Shown here one piece after another: positions 34,195 through 44,398 of a stretch of 64,000 bases of DNA. The stretch is taken from assembly GCF_042654525.1 (NCBI RefSeq), contig NZ_JBHSGP010000014.1:1364001-1428000 (forward strand). The letters are read 5' to 3'. Numbering within the stretch: position 1 is the stretch's first letter; every line of letters starts with the position of its first letter. The position numbers were made by a program, and so were the translations under genes. Source of the DNA: Geojedonia litorea (GTDB lineage Bacteria > Bacteroidota > Bacteroidia > Flavobacteriales > Flavobacteriaceae). Under the pieces are notes generated by a model that worked only from the letters and a program-made list of their open reading frames with translations, ran no database searches and was not told where the DNA came from.

Positions 34195-35208
34195 TTAGAT
34201 GATATTAACTTCGGTTTCAATTGAAACATTGAAAATTTTAAACACTGTTTTTTGGATGAGTCTTGCCAAATTTAGTATCTCTTGACCTTTAGCACCACCA
34301 TAATTTACTAGTACTAAAGCTTGTTTTTTATGTACGCCAAAATTTCCCAAGGTTTTACCTTTAAAACCAGCGTGTTCAATTAGCCATCCTGCCGGGATTT
34401 TAATTTCGGTTGGAGATACTTCATAACTTGGAATACTAGGAAACTGTGTTTTTAACTCTTCAAATTGAGTTTTGCTAATAACAGGATTTTTAAAAAAGCT
34501 ACCACTGTTACCTATCTCTTTAGGGTCGGGTAATTTACTTTGACGAATGGCAATAACAGCTTTAGAAATATCTTGAATGGATGGTTTAGTAATGTTGTAT
34601 TCTTGCAGTTGACTGGTTATTGCGCCATAATCTGTATTCAATTTGTGGTTTGTTGCTGTGAGCTTAAGGGTAACGCTAGTTATAATAAGTTTGTCTTTTA
34701 ACTTTTGTTTAAAAATAGACTCTCTATAATCAAACTGACAATCTGATTTTTCAAAAGTCTGTAATGAGAGGGTTTTTAGGTCAATTGCTTCACACGAAAC
34801 AAAAACATCTTTAAGTTCAACCCCATAGGCACCTATATTTTGAATTGGAGCGCTACCAACATTACCTGGTATGAGTGACAGGTTTTCGATACCTCCATAA
34901 TTATGCTGTAAGCACCATAAAACGAATTCATGCCAATTTTCACCTGCATTAGCTTTAACAACGACATGGTCATTGTCTTGAGAAACAACATCGATACCTT
35001 TTAAATCAATTTGAATAACTAATGCTTCAATATCTTGGGTAAGCAGCATGTTACTCCCGCCACCTAAAATGAATTTATTAGGATAAGCTTTCAAACTTAA
35101 AACCTCTTGTAAATCCTTTAATGATTGCACCGATACAAAATGTTTGGCATTAACATCAATACCAAAAGTGTTGTAGGGTTTTAAAGATATGTTGTGTTGA
35201 ATGTGCAT
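34195..35208 (-). CDS. murB: UDP-N-acetylmuramate dehydrogenase
   Basis: 337 residues. Reduces UDP-GlcNAc-enolpyruvate to UDP-MurNAc with FAD and NADPH. Features: HNISLKPYNTFGIDVNA, FILGGGSNML, IPGNVGSAPIQNIGAYG, catalytic Ser in NSGSFFKNP and IPAGWLIEHAGFKGK. This length is type I. Its ATG overlaps the aminotransferase stop (TAATG). Confidence 0.96.
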   Translation of the reverse strand: MHIQHNISLKPYNTFGIDVNAKHFVSVQSLKDLQEVLSLKAYPNKFILGGGSNMLLTQDIEALVIQIDLKGIDVVSQDNDHVVVKANAGENWHEFVLWCLQHNYGGIENLSLIPGNVGSAPIQNIGAYGVELKDVFVSCEAIDLKTLSLQTFEKSDCQFDYRESIFKQKLKDKLIITSVTLKLTATNHKLNTDYGAITSQLQEYNITKPSIQDISKAVIAIRQSKLPDPKEIGNSGSFFKNPVISKTQFEELKTQFPSIPSYEVSPTEIKIPAGWLIEHAGFKGKTLGNFGVHKKQALVLVNYGGAKGQEILNLARLIQKTVFKIFNVSIETEVNII

Positions 35209-36398
35209 TAATCTTTATAGACGTTTAATGCTTCCTTTAAAATGGCAACTGATTTTTTAAGACTTTCCTTATTAAGAACATAAGCAATTCTTATTTGATT
35301 GAGTCCAACTCCTGGAGTAGAGTAAAACCCTGCGGCTGGAGCAACCATAATGGTTTCACCATTGACATCAAATTTTTCGAGAAGCCATTGCGCAAAGTTA
35401 TCTGCATTTTTTACTGGTAGTTCTGCTATACAATAAAACGCTCCATTAGGTTTAGCCACTCTTAATCCTTCAATTTTCTCAAGTTCAGAGATAAGTATGT
35501 TTCGTCGTAACACATATTCGTCAATGACTTCGTCAAAATAACTTTGAGGTGTATTTAATGCTGCTTCACTGGCAATTTGTGCCAAAGTTGGAGGGCTTAA
35601 GCGCGCTTGTGCAAACTTTAGAGCTGTTTTTATGACGTCTTTATTTCTTGAAACCAAATAGCCTATTCGTGCCCCACACATGCTATAACGTTTAGATACA
35701 GAATCAATCATAATAGCGTGATCTTTTAAACTTTCTTCCTGCATGATAGAATAAAACTCTTTACCATCATAGACAAATTCTCTATAAACTTCATCAGCAA
35801 TAAGGAATAAATCGTGCTTTTTAACAATTTTTGCGAGCTTTTTGATTTCTTCTTTGGAATATAAATAGCCAGTTGGATTGCCTGGGTTGCAAATTAGTAT
35901 GGCCTTGGTTTTAGGGGTAATGAGTTTTTCAAATTCCTCAATTGGCGGTAAGGCAAAATTGTCTTCGATTTTAGAGATAACAGGAACCACGTTTACACCA
36001 GATGCTGTTGAAAATCCATTGTAATTTGCATAAAATGGTTCAGGAATTATGATTTCATCATCAGTATCCATAATACTTCCGAATGCAAAAAGCAAGGCTT
36101 CACTACCTCCTGTAGTTACAATAATTTCGTCATGAGTAACGTCAATATTGTTTTTAGAATAATACCCTGCAATTTTTTTTCTATAATCTTCTGAACCTTC
36201 AGAGCGCGAATATGCCAAAATATCTAATGAATGTATTTTTACAGCGTCTAGAGCAACTTCTGGTGTTTTTATGTCAGGCTGCCCAATATTTAAATGATAA
36301 ACAGTTTTACCTTGTTTATAGGCAGCTTCGGCGTATGGTACTAATTTTCGTATGGGAGATTCGGGCATTAACAACCCTTTTTTGGAAATTTTTGGCAT
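35208..36398 (-). CDS. PLP-dependent class I/II aminotransferase (aspartate aminotransferase-like)
   Basis: 396 residues from ATG 36398; an upstream TTG lies beyond a -7 box. Fold type I motifs: LNIGQPDIKTP, ILICNPGNPTGYLYS, LIADEVYREF and the PLP Lys in DSVSKRYSMCGARIGY; Arg in QIRIAYVL binds the substrate carboxylate. Substrate probably a dicarboxylic or aromatic amino acid; sequence alone does not decide. The start is only 6 positions after the -7 box. Confidence 0.92.
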   Translation of the reverse strand: MPKISKKGLLMPESPIRKLVPYAEAAYKQGKTVYHLNIGQPDIKTPEVALDAVKIHSLDILAYSRSEGSEDYRKKIAGYYSKNNIDVTHDEIIVTTGGSEALLFAFGSIMDTDDEIIIPEPFYANYNGFSTASGVNVVPVISKIEDNFALPPIEEFEKLITPKTKAILICNPGNPTGYLYSKEEIKKLAKIVKKHDLFLIADEVYREFVYDGKEFYSIMQEESLKDHAIMIDSVSKRYSMCGARIGYLVSRNKDVIKTALKFAQARLSPPTLAQIASEAALNTPQSYFDEVIDEYVLRRNILISELEKIEGLRVAKPNGAFYCIAELPVKNADNFAQWLLEKFDVNGETIMVAPAAGFYSTPGVGLNQIRIAYVLNKESLKKSVAILKEALNVYKD

Positions 36399-36403
36399 TA
36401 CTT

Positions 36404-36411
36404 CAAATTTA
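36404..36411 (-). promoter_or_regulatory. -7 promoter box for the aminotransferase-murB pair
   Basis: Minus-strand TAAATTTG; its G is at 36404 and the ATG begins at 36398. Confidence 0.5.
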
Positions 36412-36513
36412 TCAAGCAAAGTTCCGAAAATTATCTTAAAGTTTATTTAAAAAACACAGGCAAAAAATTTAGTTGTAACAAAGATTTGTAAATTGTTGTA
36501 ACACTAGATTTTT

Positions 36514-37848
36514 ATGACAAATAAAAACCTTCTTATTTTTCTTTTGATTTCAATAACGTTTAACGTTATTGGCTATAGTCAAAGTAAATTTAGTTTGCCA
36601 CGAGCTAACAGTGATAAGATAAGATTTCAACTTATTGATAATTTGATCATTATTCCTGTGGAGATCAATGGTGTCGAACTTTCGTTTCTTGTTGATTCTG
36701 GAGTGAGTAAGCCTATATTGTTCAATATAACTAATACAGACTCCTTGCAGATTAATCAAATAGAAACTATTTATTTGAGAGGGCTCGGAGGTGGAGAACC
36801 TATAGAAGCTGTAAAGTCTAGGAAAAACTTTTTTAAAATAGGTAAAGCAATTAACATCAATCAAGATATTTATGTGGTATTTGATGATTTAATAAATTTT
36901 ACGCCAAGGCTAGGAGTGCCCGTTCATGGTATTATAGGATTTGATTTATTTAAGGATTTTGTTGTTGAAATTAACTATAAATCGAAATATTTAAAACTTC
37001 ACAGGCCAGAGACCTATAAGTATAAAGATTGCAAAAAGTGCGAAGCGTTTAATCTATCCTTTTACAATAACAAACCTTACATGGAAGGTGAAGTGACTTT
37101 AGATTCATCAAAAATTCCAGTGAAACTTCTTATTGATACAGGTAGCAGTGATGCGCTATGGCTTTTTGAAGATGACAATTTAGGATTGAGTACTCATCAC
37201 AATAAGTATTTTGTTGATTTTTTAGGCAAAGGCTTAAGTGGTAATGTTTATGGTAAACGATCTCGTGTAAGTTCATTTAATTTAAAAAGTTTTGAATTTA
37301 AAAAGGTCAATGTAGCTTTTCCTGATTCTACCTCAATCAGTTATGCGCGAAAGCATCAAGAACGAAACGGGAGTATAGCTGGTGAGATATTAAAACGATT
37401 TAATATAATTATGGATTATCGAAGTGCTAGAATAACCCTCAAAAAAAATGGGAATTTTAGAAACGCATTTCATTACAATATGAGCGGAATTGTACTTGAA
37501 CAGGATGGTGTTAGGGTAGTCAGAGAGAAGCATAGCAATAAATCCTATGATAATTTTGGAAGGTCCAATGAAGATAATACTGTAATTAATTTGGTGGAAA
37601 CGTTTCGATACAATTTAAAACCAGCTTATAGAATTGTGGAATTGCGAAAAGGTTCCCCAGCAGAGCTTTCGGGTCTTATGTTGGATGATGTTATTATTTC
37701 CATCAATAATAAAGAGGTACATACTTTGTCACTACAAGAAGTCAATCATTTTTTTAGAGCTGGCGAAGGAAAACGATTAAAAATTAGGATAGAAAGGGAT
37801 TTTATTCCTTATACATTTCAATTCACATTGGAGGACCCACTAAAATAA
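36514..37848 (+). CDS. aspartyl protease-like protein with C-terminal PDZ domain
   Basis: 444 residues, signal peptide to about 22 (LLIFLLISITFNVIGYS). Two retropepsin-type half-domains: FLVDSGVSKP (Ser replaces the Thr of DTG) about residue 57 and LLIDTGSSDALW about residue 207. A PDZ domain at about 365-440 (AYRIVELRKGSPAELSGLMLDDVI). Probably a periplasmic protease or peptide-binding protein. Family annotated as aspartyl protease in Bacteroidota but with little direct evidence. Monocistronic, ends at a strong terminator. Confidence 0.87.
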   Translation: MTNKNLLIFLLISITFNVIGYSQSKFSLPRANSDKIRFQLIDNLIIIPVEINGVELSFLVDSGVSKPILFNITNTDSLQINQIETIYLRGLGGGEPIEAVKSRKNFFKIGKAININQDIYVVFDDLINFTPRLGVPVHGIIGFDLFKDFVVEINYKSKYLKLHRPETYKYKDCKKCEAFNLSFYNNKPYMEGEVTLDSSKIPVKLLIDTGSSDALWLFEDDNLGLSTHHNKYFVDFLGKGLSGNVYGKRSRVSSFNLKSFEFKKVNVAFPDSTSISYARKHQERNGSIAGEILKRFNIIMDYRSARITLKKNGNFRNAFHYNMSGIVLEQDGVRVVREKHSNKSYDNFGRSNEDNTVINLVETFRYNLKPAYRIVELRKGSPAELSGLMLDDVIISINNKEVHTLSLQEVNHFFRAGEGKRLKIRIERDFIPYTFQFTLEDPLK

Positions 37849-37874
37849 AAAAGCTTCCCAATTGGGAAGCTTTT
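37849..37874. terminator. bidirectional terminator, perfect 26-base palindrome
   Basis: AAAAGCTTCCCAA followed at once by its reverse complement; serves both the protease gene (+) and the DUF1573 gene (-). Confidence 0.8.
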
Positions 37875-37894
37875 AAGTATTTTCAAATTAATTT

Positions 37895-38323
37895 CTATTG
37901 TTCAATTACGCTTTTACCCTTCTTTTCCAGTACACTTGAGTTATTGGAGTCAACAACAACACCCTTTATTTTTAAGGCCACCGTTGGTGTATCGGCATTA
38001 GAAATAACCGTAATTGTTTTTCTAATTGGGTTTACTCTATTAGTATCATACTTTACTTCAATTTGCCCAGTTTCACCTGGCATAATAGGAGCTTCTGGTT
38101 TTTTAGGCACCGTGCATCCGCAAGTTGATTTAACACTTGATATAATTAACGGTGCATTTCCTGTATTTGTAAATTCAAAAACACGAAGACCATCAGAACC
38201 TTTTTCAATGGTACCATAATCAATGGTATCTGTTTTAAACTCGATTTTAGCAACTTTTTCTTGAGCAAATACTCCAAGACTTAAGAAGCCTACGAATAAC
38301 ATTATCATTACATTTTTCATCAC
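37895..38323 (-). CDS. DUF1573 domain secreted protein
   Basis: 142 residues with signal peptide (MIMLFVGFLSLGVFA, then Q). One Ig-like DUF1573 domain: FDYGTIEKG-type segment IDYGTIEKGSDG, VFEFTNTGNAPLIIS, and the hallmark SVKSTCGCTVP. Probably periplasmic; role unknown. Two -7 boxes lie upstream (38346-38353 and 38373-38380). Confidence 0.9.
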   Translation of the reverse strand: MMKNVMIMLFVGFLSLGVFAQEKVAKIEFKTDTIDYGTIEKGSDGLRVFEFTNTGNAPLIISSVKSTCGCTVPKKPEAPIMPGETGQIEVKYDTNRVNPIRKTITVISNADTPTVALKIKGVVVDSNNSSVLEKKGKSVIEQ

Positions 38324-38345
38324 TTTAATTTTAAATTGATTTAAT

Positions 38346-38353
38346 CAAAACTA
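38346..38353 (-). promoter_or_regulatory. -7 promoter box for the DUF1573 gene
   Basis: Minus-strand TAGTTTTG; a second match (TAATTTTG) is at 38373-38380. Confidence 0.4.
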
Positions 38354-38468
38354 CTTACTTTTTGGCTTTTTGCAAAATTAATTAGACGTATGACCATTTT
38401 AATAACATAATATATACGCTTTCTACTTAATATTTGGCTCAATAATTTCGCAAAAAAAGAAATATAAG

Positions 38469-38476
38469 TACTTTTG
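38469..38476 (+). promoter_or_regulatory. -7 promoter box for valS
   Basis: TACTTTTG, 30 bases before the ATG at 38507; TTTCG at 38446-38450 is a possible -33 element. Confidence 0.55.
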
Positions 38477-38506
38477 TCAGTCATTATACAAAAACAATAC
38501 CAAAGC

Positions 38507-41137
38507 ATGCAAATTCCGGCAAAATATGTAGCATCAAATGTAGAAAACAAGTGGTATGACTATTGGATGAAGAACAAGTATTTTCATTCTAAACCAGACC
38601 ATAGAGAGCCATATACTATTGTTATTCCTCCACCTAATGTGACAGGCGTGTTGCATATGGGTCATATGCTCAATAATACTATTCAAGATGTGTTGATAAG
38701 AAGAGCGCGACTACAAGGAAAAAATGCATGCTGGGTGCCAGGTACTGACCATGCGTCCATAGCTACTGAAGCTAAAGTTGTAGCTAAACTTAAGGAGCAA
38801 GGTATTGAGAAAAATGATTTGTCCCGCGACGAATTTTTAAAGCATGCATGGGAATGGACGCATCAATATGGTGGTGTAATCCTAGAACAATTAAAAAAGT
38901 TAGGGTGTTCATGTGATTGGGATCGTACCAAATTCACTATGGATGATGACATGAGTGAAGCTGTAATCAAAGTTTTTGTTGATTTATATCACAAAGGATT
39001 CATTTATCGTGGGTATAGAATGGTCAATTGGGATCCTGAAGCAAAAACTACCTTATCTGATGAAGAAGTTATACATATTGAACGAACAGATAAACTGTAT
39101 TACGTTAAATATAAAATAGAAGGAGAAGATGGCTTTGTAACCATTGCAACAACTCGTCCTGAAACTATTTTAGGTGACACCGCCGTTTGTGTGAATCCTA
39201 ATGATGAACGATTTACAAACCTCATAGGTAAAAACGTAATTGTACCCATTTGTAATAGAGTTGTGCCAATCATTGCTGATGATTATGTGGATATTGAATT
39301 TGGTACTGGCTGTTTAAAGATTACTCCGGCGCATGATGTTAATGACAAAGAAATAGGTGATAGGCATCAATTAGAAGTTGTGGATGTTCTTAATGAAGAT
39401 GCGACATTAAATAGTTTTGGTCTCCATCACCAAGGAAAATCAAGAGAAGTCGCACGTACAGATGTGGCCAAAGAGTTGTTAGATATGGGGCTTTTGGTAA
39501 AAATCGAAGACCTTACGCATAAAGTTGGTACAAGCGAACGCACCAAAGCCGTAATTGAGCCAAGACTCTCTGATCAATGGTTTTTAAGCATGGAAAAATT
39601 ATCCAAACCGGCACTTAAAGCTGTTTTGGAAGACGAAGAAATAAAACTTTTTCCAAAACGCTTTAACAATACCTATCGCCATTGGATGGAAAACATCAGG
39701 GATTGGAATATCTCACGGCAATTGCGCTGGGGACAGCAAATTCCTGCGTATTATTATGGCGATGGAAAAGAAGATTTTGTCGTTGCACTATCCATTGAAG
39801 AAGCCGTAAAATTAGCACAGCAAAAAACTAACAATCCAAATTTAAATTCGACTGATCTTCGTCAGGAAACCGATGTTGTAGACACTTGGTTTTCGTCTTG
39901 GTTATGGCCTATAAGTGTTTTTGACGGTATTAGAAATCCTAATAACGCAGAAGTCAATTATTACTATCCTACAAACGATCTAGTTACTGGACCCGATATT
40001 TTGTTTTTTTGGGTAGCGAGAATGATTATTGCAGGTTATGAATATAAAGGACAGAAACCATTTAGCAATGTTTATTTAACGGGCTTGGTGCGTGACAAGC
40101 AACGCCGAAAAATGAGCAAGTCCTTAGGCAATTCGCCTGATGCTTTAAAACTCATAGAAGATTATGGTGCCGATGGTGTTCGTGTTGGACTTCTATTGAG
40201 CTCAGCCGCTGGGAACGACCTAATGTTTGATGAAGATTTATGCCAACAAGGTAAAGGTTTTGCCAATAAAATATGGAATGCGTTTAGGCTTATAAAAGGT
40301 TGGGAAGTAGCTGATACTAGCCAACCAGAATCCTCAAGGGTTGCCATTAATTGGTACCAATCGAAATTTCAAAGCACCTTGGCCGAAATAGAAGATCACT
40401 ACAGTAAATTTAGGCTATCAGATGCATTAATGGCTATGTATAAGTTGGTTTGGGATGATTTCGCTTCATGGCTATTGGAAATCGTTAAGCCAGGTTATCA
40501 GCAGCCTATAGACAGCAAAACCTATAAAGACATCATTAGTATTCTTGAGAATAATCTGAAAATACTTCATCCCTTTATGCCATTCCTTACTGAGGAGATT
40601 TGGCAACATATTTCAGAGCGAACCCCAGATCAAGCGCTTATTATTGCGCAATATCCTTTAATTGAATCCTTTGATGGCCAATTGATTGCCGATTTTGAAA
40701 TGGTTAAGGAGGTTGTTTCTGGAATCAGAAATATTAGAAAGGAAAAGAATATTTCATTTAAAGAAACTATTGAGCTTTCGGTTTTAAATAATGAGAACCT
40801 AGCATCATCTTTTGATGAGGTCATCATAAAACTTGGTAACATTTCCAAAATGGAAGCAGTTGATGATGCTGTTGAAGGTGCTTTAACCTTCAGGGTTCAG
40901 TCTAATGAGTACTTTATTCCTATTTCAGGAGCGATAAATGTGGAAGAAGAGATTAAGAAAATCACGGAAGAATTAAATTATACAGAAGGATTTTTAAAAT
41001 CGGTTAGAGGTAAGTTATCCAATGAGCGTTTCGTAAATAATGCGCCAGCTCAAGTCATTGAAATGGAACGTAAAAAGGAAGCGGATGCTTTGGCCAAAAT
41101 TGAAACGCTAAAATCTAGTTTAGCCAGTTTAAAATAA
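38507..41137 (+). CDS. valS: valine--tRNA ligase
   Basis: 876 residues from ATG 38507; an earlier TTG at 38474 lies inside the -7 box. Class Ia synthetase. HIGH-type PPPNVTGVLHMGHML, editing-domain TTRPETILGDTAVCVNP, KMSKS in RRKMSKSLGNSPD, anticodon-binding domain about 590-740 and a C-terminal coiled coil (INVEEEIKKITEELNY onward). Length is normal. No T-box or other leader structure is seen. Confidence 0.97.
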   Translation: MQIPAKYVASNVENKWYDYWMKNKYFHSKPDHREPYTIVIPPPNVTGVLHMGHMLNNTIQDVLIRRARLQGKNACWVPGTDHASIATEAKVVAKLKEQGIEKNDLSRDEFLKHAWEWTHQYGGVILEQLKKLGCSCDWDRTKFTMDDDMSEAVIKVFVDLYHKGFIYRGYRMVNWDPEAKTTLSDEEVIHIERTDKLYYVKYKIEGEDGFVTIATTRPETILGDTAVCVNPNDERFTNLIGKNVIVPICNRVVPIIADDYVDIEFGTGCLKITPAHDVNDKEIGDRHQLEVVDVLNEDATLNSFGLHHQGKSREVARTDVAKELLDMGLLVKIEDLTHKVGTSERTKAVIEPRLSDQWFLSMEKLSKPALKAVLEDEEIKLFPKRFNNTYRHWMENIRDWNISRQLRWGQQIPAYYYGDGKEDFVVALSIEEAVKLAQQKTNNPNLNSTDLRQETDVVDTWFSSWLWPISVFDGIRNPNNAEVNYYYPTNDLVTGPDILFFWVARMIIAGYEYKGQKPFSNVYLTGLVRDKQRRKMSKSLGNSPDALKLIEDYGADGVRVGLLLSSAAGNDLMFDEDLCQQGKGFANKIWNAFRLIKGWEVADTSQPESSRVAINWYQSKFQSTLAEIEDHYSKFRLSDALMAMYKLVWDDFASWLLEIVKPGYQQPIDSKTYKDIISILENNLKILHPFMPFLTEEIWQHISERTPDQALIIAQYPLIESFDGQLIADFEMVKEVVSGIRNIRKEKNISFKETIELSVLNNENLASSFDEVIIKLGNISKMEAVDDAVEGALTFRVQSNEYFIPISGAINVEEEIKKITEELNYTEGFLKSVRGKLSNERFVNNAPAQVIEMERKKEADALAKIETLKSSLASLK

Positions 41138-41180
41138 AGCCTAATGCGAGAATATTGAGAATATTGGTTAAGAGATTATT

Positions 41181-42461
41181 TTACCAATCATTAACCTTAT
41201 TCGCATCGAGTTTTACAAAAATAAACAGTAAAATTGTAAAGCCCCACAAACTTGATCCACCATAGCTAAAAAAAGGAAGAGGTATGCCCACCGTTGGAAT
41301 CAAACCCATAACCATTCCTGTATTTATCATAAAATGGATGAATAAAATGGATGCCACACAATAGCCATAAACCCGACTGAAATGACTTTTTTGGGCTTCG
41401 GCTAAATATAATATCCTTATAAGAAGCGCAACAAATAGGATTACAACTAGGGCACTGCCCATAAATCCCCATTCTTCACCAACTGTGCTAAAAATGTAAT
41501 CGGTATCTTGTTCTGGTACAAACTTCCCTGTGGTACGTGTGCCTTCCAAAAAGCCTTTTCCTGTTAACCCTCCAGAACTAATTGCCTTTTCAGATTCATT
41601 GAGGTTGTAAAGAATAGTTTTCTTCATTTCGGCCAATTTTTGCGGGTCTTTTTCCAATCGTAGCCATAGACTAATTCGATCTTTTTGATGTGCTTTTAAG
41701 ATGTTTTCGTAAAATAATTTGACTCCAAATGAGAATCCTACGCAAAGCAATAAAATAGCAATAGACTGAATAATAAGTGGCCGTCGTTTCTTTTTTAAGA
41801 CGTAGAAACCAAAGATTATAATTGCAGAGAGCCCGACGGCTGATAATACCCCAAATTTTAAAGTAACCACTGAAAGTAAAATCACAATGGCTGCCAGAAT
41901 TAAATACACCTGTTGTAGACCTTCTCTATAAAACACAAAGAAAAATGCAGCATAAACAATGGTGCTCCCAGCATCATTTTGTAATAAAATTAAAATTGCT
42001 GGTAATGAAATAAGTACAACGGTTTTGATCTGGTCTTGAAGTGATTTCATATTGGTTTGAATATCACTAATATGTTTAGCTACAGCCAGAGAGGTTGCAA
42101 ACTTTGCAAATTCACTAGGTTGCAGAGTCATACTTCCAATCGCATACCAAGATGTTGCTCCGTTGATGTTTTTTCCGAATATAAATAACCCAATGAGTGA
42201 TAATATAGACACTATATAAATCACACTTGAAAACCGTTCATAAAATTTGGCCTCAATTGATAAAATTATAACAATAAGCACCAAAGTAAGAATTATGAAT
42301 ACAAGCTGCTTACCATAGCGCTGGTTCATATCAAAATAGCTAAACATTTCACCGGTATGGGACGCCGAAATTATATTTAGCCATCCAAAACCTACTAGCA
42401 TCAAAAATAGTGCAATGGTAATCCAATCAAATTTTAGGCTTCTTTGGTTTTCTTTGAACAT
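41181..42461 (-). CDS. rodA: rod shape-determining protein RodA (SEDS glycosyltransferase)
   Basis: 426 residues, about 10 membrane helices. SEDS peptidoglycan polymerase working with PBP2. Conserved FVPEQDTDYIFSTVGEEWG loop, catalytic-region Glu/Asp, and C-terminal GIPLPFFSYGGSSLWG. A larger than usual loop (about 235-290) carries charged residues. Its ATG overlaps the PBP2 stop by one base; it is the last gene of the mre operon. Confidence 0.95.
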   Translation of the reverse strand: MFKENQRSLKFDWITIALFLMLVGFGWLNIISASHTGEMFSYFDMNQRYGKQLVFIILTLVLIVIILSIEAKFYERFSSVIYIVSILSLIGLFIFGKNINGATSWYAIGSMTLQPSEFAKFATSLAVAKHISDIQTNMKSLQDQIKTVVLISLPAILILLQNDAGSTIVYAAFFFVFYREGLQQVYLILAAIVILLSVVTLKFGVLSAVGLSAIIIFGFYVLKKKRRPLIIQSIAILLLCVGFSFGVKLFYENILKAHQKDRISLWLRLEKDPQKLAEMKKTILYNLNESEKAISSGGLTGKGFLEGTRTTGKFVPEQDTDYIFSTVGEEWGFMGSALVVILFVALLIRILYLAEAQKSHFSRVYGYCVASILFIHFMINTGMVMGLIPTVGIPLPFFSYGGSSLWGFTILLFIFVKLDANKVNDW

Positions 42462-44398
42462 TATTGATTACGTTCGTTTTGGTTTTTATTAGGAGTATGC
42501 TCTTTTGGTTTTTCGTATTCTACAACTTGTAAGGCAGTTTCACGATTAATCCCAAAAGGTTTACCAGAATAGGGTTTGGCATATTCATTTTCTAAACTAT
42601 GTGATAAAATCCAATTTTCCATATCGGTTCTGGTAATATAACCTTTTAAATATTTTTCAATCATTAAACTGGCCATTCTACCTGCAAATCGACTACCCCA
42701 ATAGCCATTTTCAACAAATACTGCAATGGCAATTTTAGGGTTATCTTTAGGGGCAAAAGCTACAAAAATGGAATGATCGGTCAATTGAGTTTTTACGCCA
42801 TTAATTTTTATGAAATTTTCAGCAGTTCCAGTTTTACCACATATTTCTATGTCTGGAACTCTTAAGGTAGAAGCCGTACCTTTATTATAAACATCAAACA
42901 TACCTTGTATCACTGGCTCAAAGTATTCTTTATCTATTGTGGTATAATTTGGTATTTTATAGGCTGAAGGAATGGTGTCTCCTTCAATTTTTTTGATAAT
43001 ATGAGGGGTGTAATAATAGCCCCGGTTAGCAATTGCAGCTGCCATATTTGCTAGTTGAATTGGCGTGGCCTCAACTTCACCTTGGCCAATGGCATTAGAT
43101 ACTATATAAGTTGAGCCCCAACGACCTTTTCCATAGGCTCTATCATAATAATCACCATTAGGGATGCGACCTTGTCTTCCAACAAATAAATCATTATTTA
43201 AAAAGTTCCCAAGGCCAAAACTTTTTGCATGTTCACTCCATGTGTTCATGCCTTTGGCTGGATCTTTATATTTGTCTACTATACGGCGATAAACATTAAC
43301 AAAATACGCATTACAAGATTGAGCAATACCATCATTCATACTTAAGGGACTCGCGTGATGATGGCATCCGGTTAATCGTCTGCTTCCTAAATAATAACCC
43401 ATACGACACGAAAATCGTTCTTGAGTTGTGACTACGTTTTCCTGTAAACCAATTAAAGCATTAATCACCTTAAACGGAGAGCCAGGTGGATATTGCGCTA
43501 ATAAACTTCTGTCATATAGAGGCTTAGCAATAGTGTCATAATGCATTTTTGAATAATTTTTAGAGCGGTCTCTACCAACCAATAAATTAGGATTATAACT
43601 TGGGCCAGAGACCATAGCTAAAATTTCGCCAGTACTTGGCTCAATGGCTATAATACCACCTCGTTTATTTTTCATCAAAAGTTCACCATATTCCTGGAGT
43701 TGGGCATCAATTGTTATAGTGATATCCTTCCCAGGTTTTGGTAGTGTATCATAAATACCATTCTTAAAAGGTCCTATATCGCGATTGAACCTATCTTTTT
43801 GAATAAACTTTATCCCTTTTTCACCTCTTAGAATATCTTCGTATGAGGCTTCTACACCTTGTTTTCCAATTAAGTCGCCCATTTTGTAATAGGGATTTCT
43901 TTCAATTGTAGCCACACTAACTTCACCAATATCACCTAAAACATTGGCGCCAATTGTAGTTTGATAATCTCTTAATGTTCGTTTTTGAATATAAAACCCT
44001 TGAAACTTACGCATTTTCTCTTGCAGAACCGCATAGTCTTCCTTAGAGAGTTGAGGCACAAATACTGAAGGTAATCGAGGTGAATATCGATACGCCTTTT
44101 CATAAATGGTCTTAAAATCTTCTATGGTTATTTTAACTAAATTACAAAACTCAATGGTATCTAATGGCTTTACCTCTCTTGGAACCACCATGACATCATA
44201 CGACGGTTGATTCGCAACCAATAAATTCCCATTGCGGTCGTACACGTAACCGCGTTTTGGGTAATCATAAACCTTTCTAATGGCATTGTCTTCATAAGGG
44301 TCATAAGCAGTTTGATTATAAACCTGTAAGTAAAACAATCGGCCAATAAAAATGATTCCTACACTTATTATTATTGAAAATAAAAGTAGTTTTCTCAT
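42461..44398 (-). CDS. mrdA: penicillin-binding protein 2 (class B transpeptidase)
   Basis: 645 residues. One N-terminal membrane helix, pedestal about 45-210, transpeptidase about 250-600 with SxxK in PPGSPFKVIN, SxN in AQSCNAYF and KTG in CGKTGTAEN. Cross-links wall peptides in the elongasome. The C-terminal tail is basic and Asn/Gln-rich. Overlaps mreD by 4 bases and rodA by 1. Confidence 0.96.
   Translation of the reverse strand: MRKLLLFSIIISVGIIFIGRLFYLQVYNQTAYDPYEDNAIRKVYDYPKRGYVYDRNGNLLVANQPSYDVMVVPREVKPLDTIEFCNLVKITIEDFKTIYEKAYRYSPRLPSVFVPQLSKEDYAVLQEKMRKFQGFYIQKRTLRDYQTTIGANVLGDIGEVSVATIERNPYYKMGDLIGKQGVEASYEDILRGEKGIKFIQKDRFNRDIGPFKNGIYDTLPKPGKDITITIDAQLQEYGELLMKNKRGGIIAIEPSTGEILAMVSGPSYNPNLLVGRDRSKNYSKMHYDTIAKPLYDRSLLAQYPPGSPFKVINALIGLQENVVTTQERFSCRMGYYLGSRRLTGCHHHASPLSMNDGIAQSCNAYFVNVYRRIVDKYKDPAKGMNTWSEHAKSFGLGNFLNNDLFVGRQGRIPNGDYYDRAYGKGRWGSTYIVSNAIGQGEVEATPIQLANMAAAIANRGYYYTPHIIKKIEGDTIPSAYKIPNYTTIDKEYFEPVIQGMFDVYNKGTASTLRVPDIEICGKTGTAENFIKINGVKTQLTDHSIFVAFAPKDNPKIAIAVFVENGYWGSRFAGRMASLMIEKYLKGYITRTDMENWILSHSLENEYAKPYSGKPFGINRETALQVVEYEKPKEHTPNKNQNERNQ

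Noticed and set aside
36399..36419. Longer aminotransferase start at a TTG
   Set aside because: A TAAATTTG box lies between it and the ATG at 36398.
38474..38506. N-terminal extension of valS from a TTG
   Set aside because: The codon lies inside a -7 box; ATG 38507 matches the family start.
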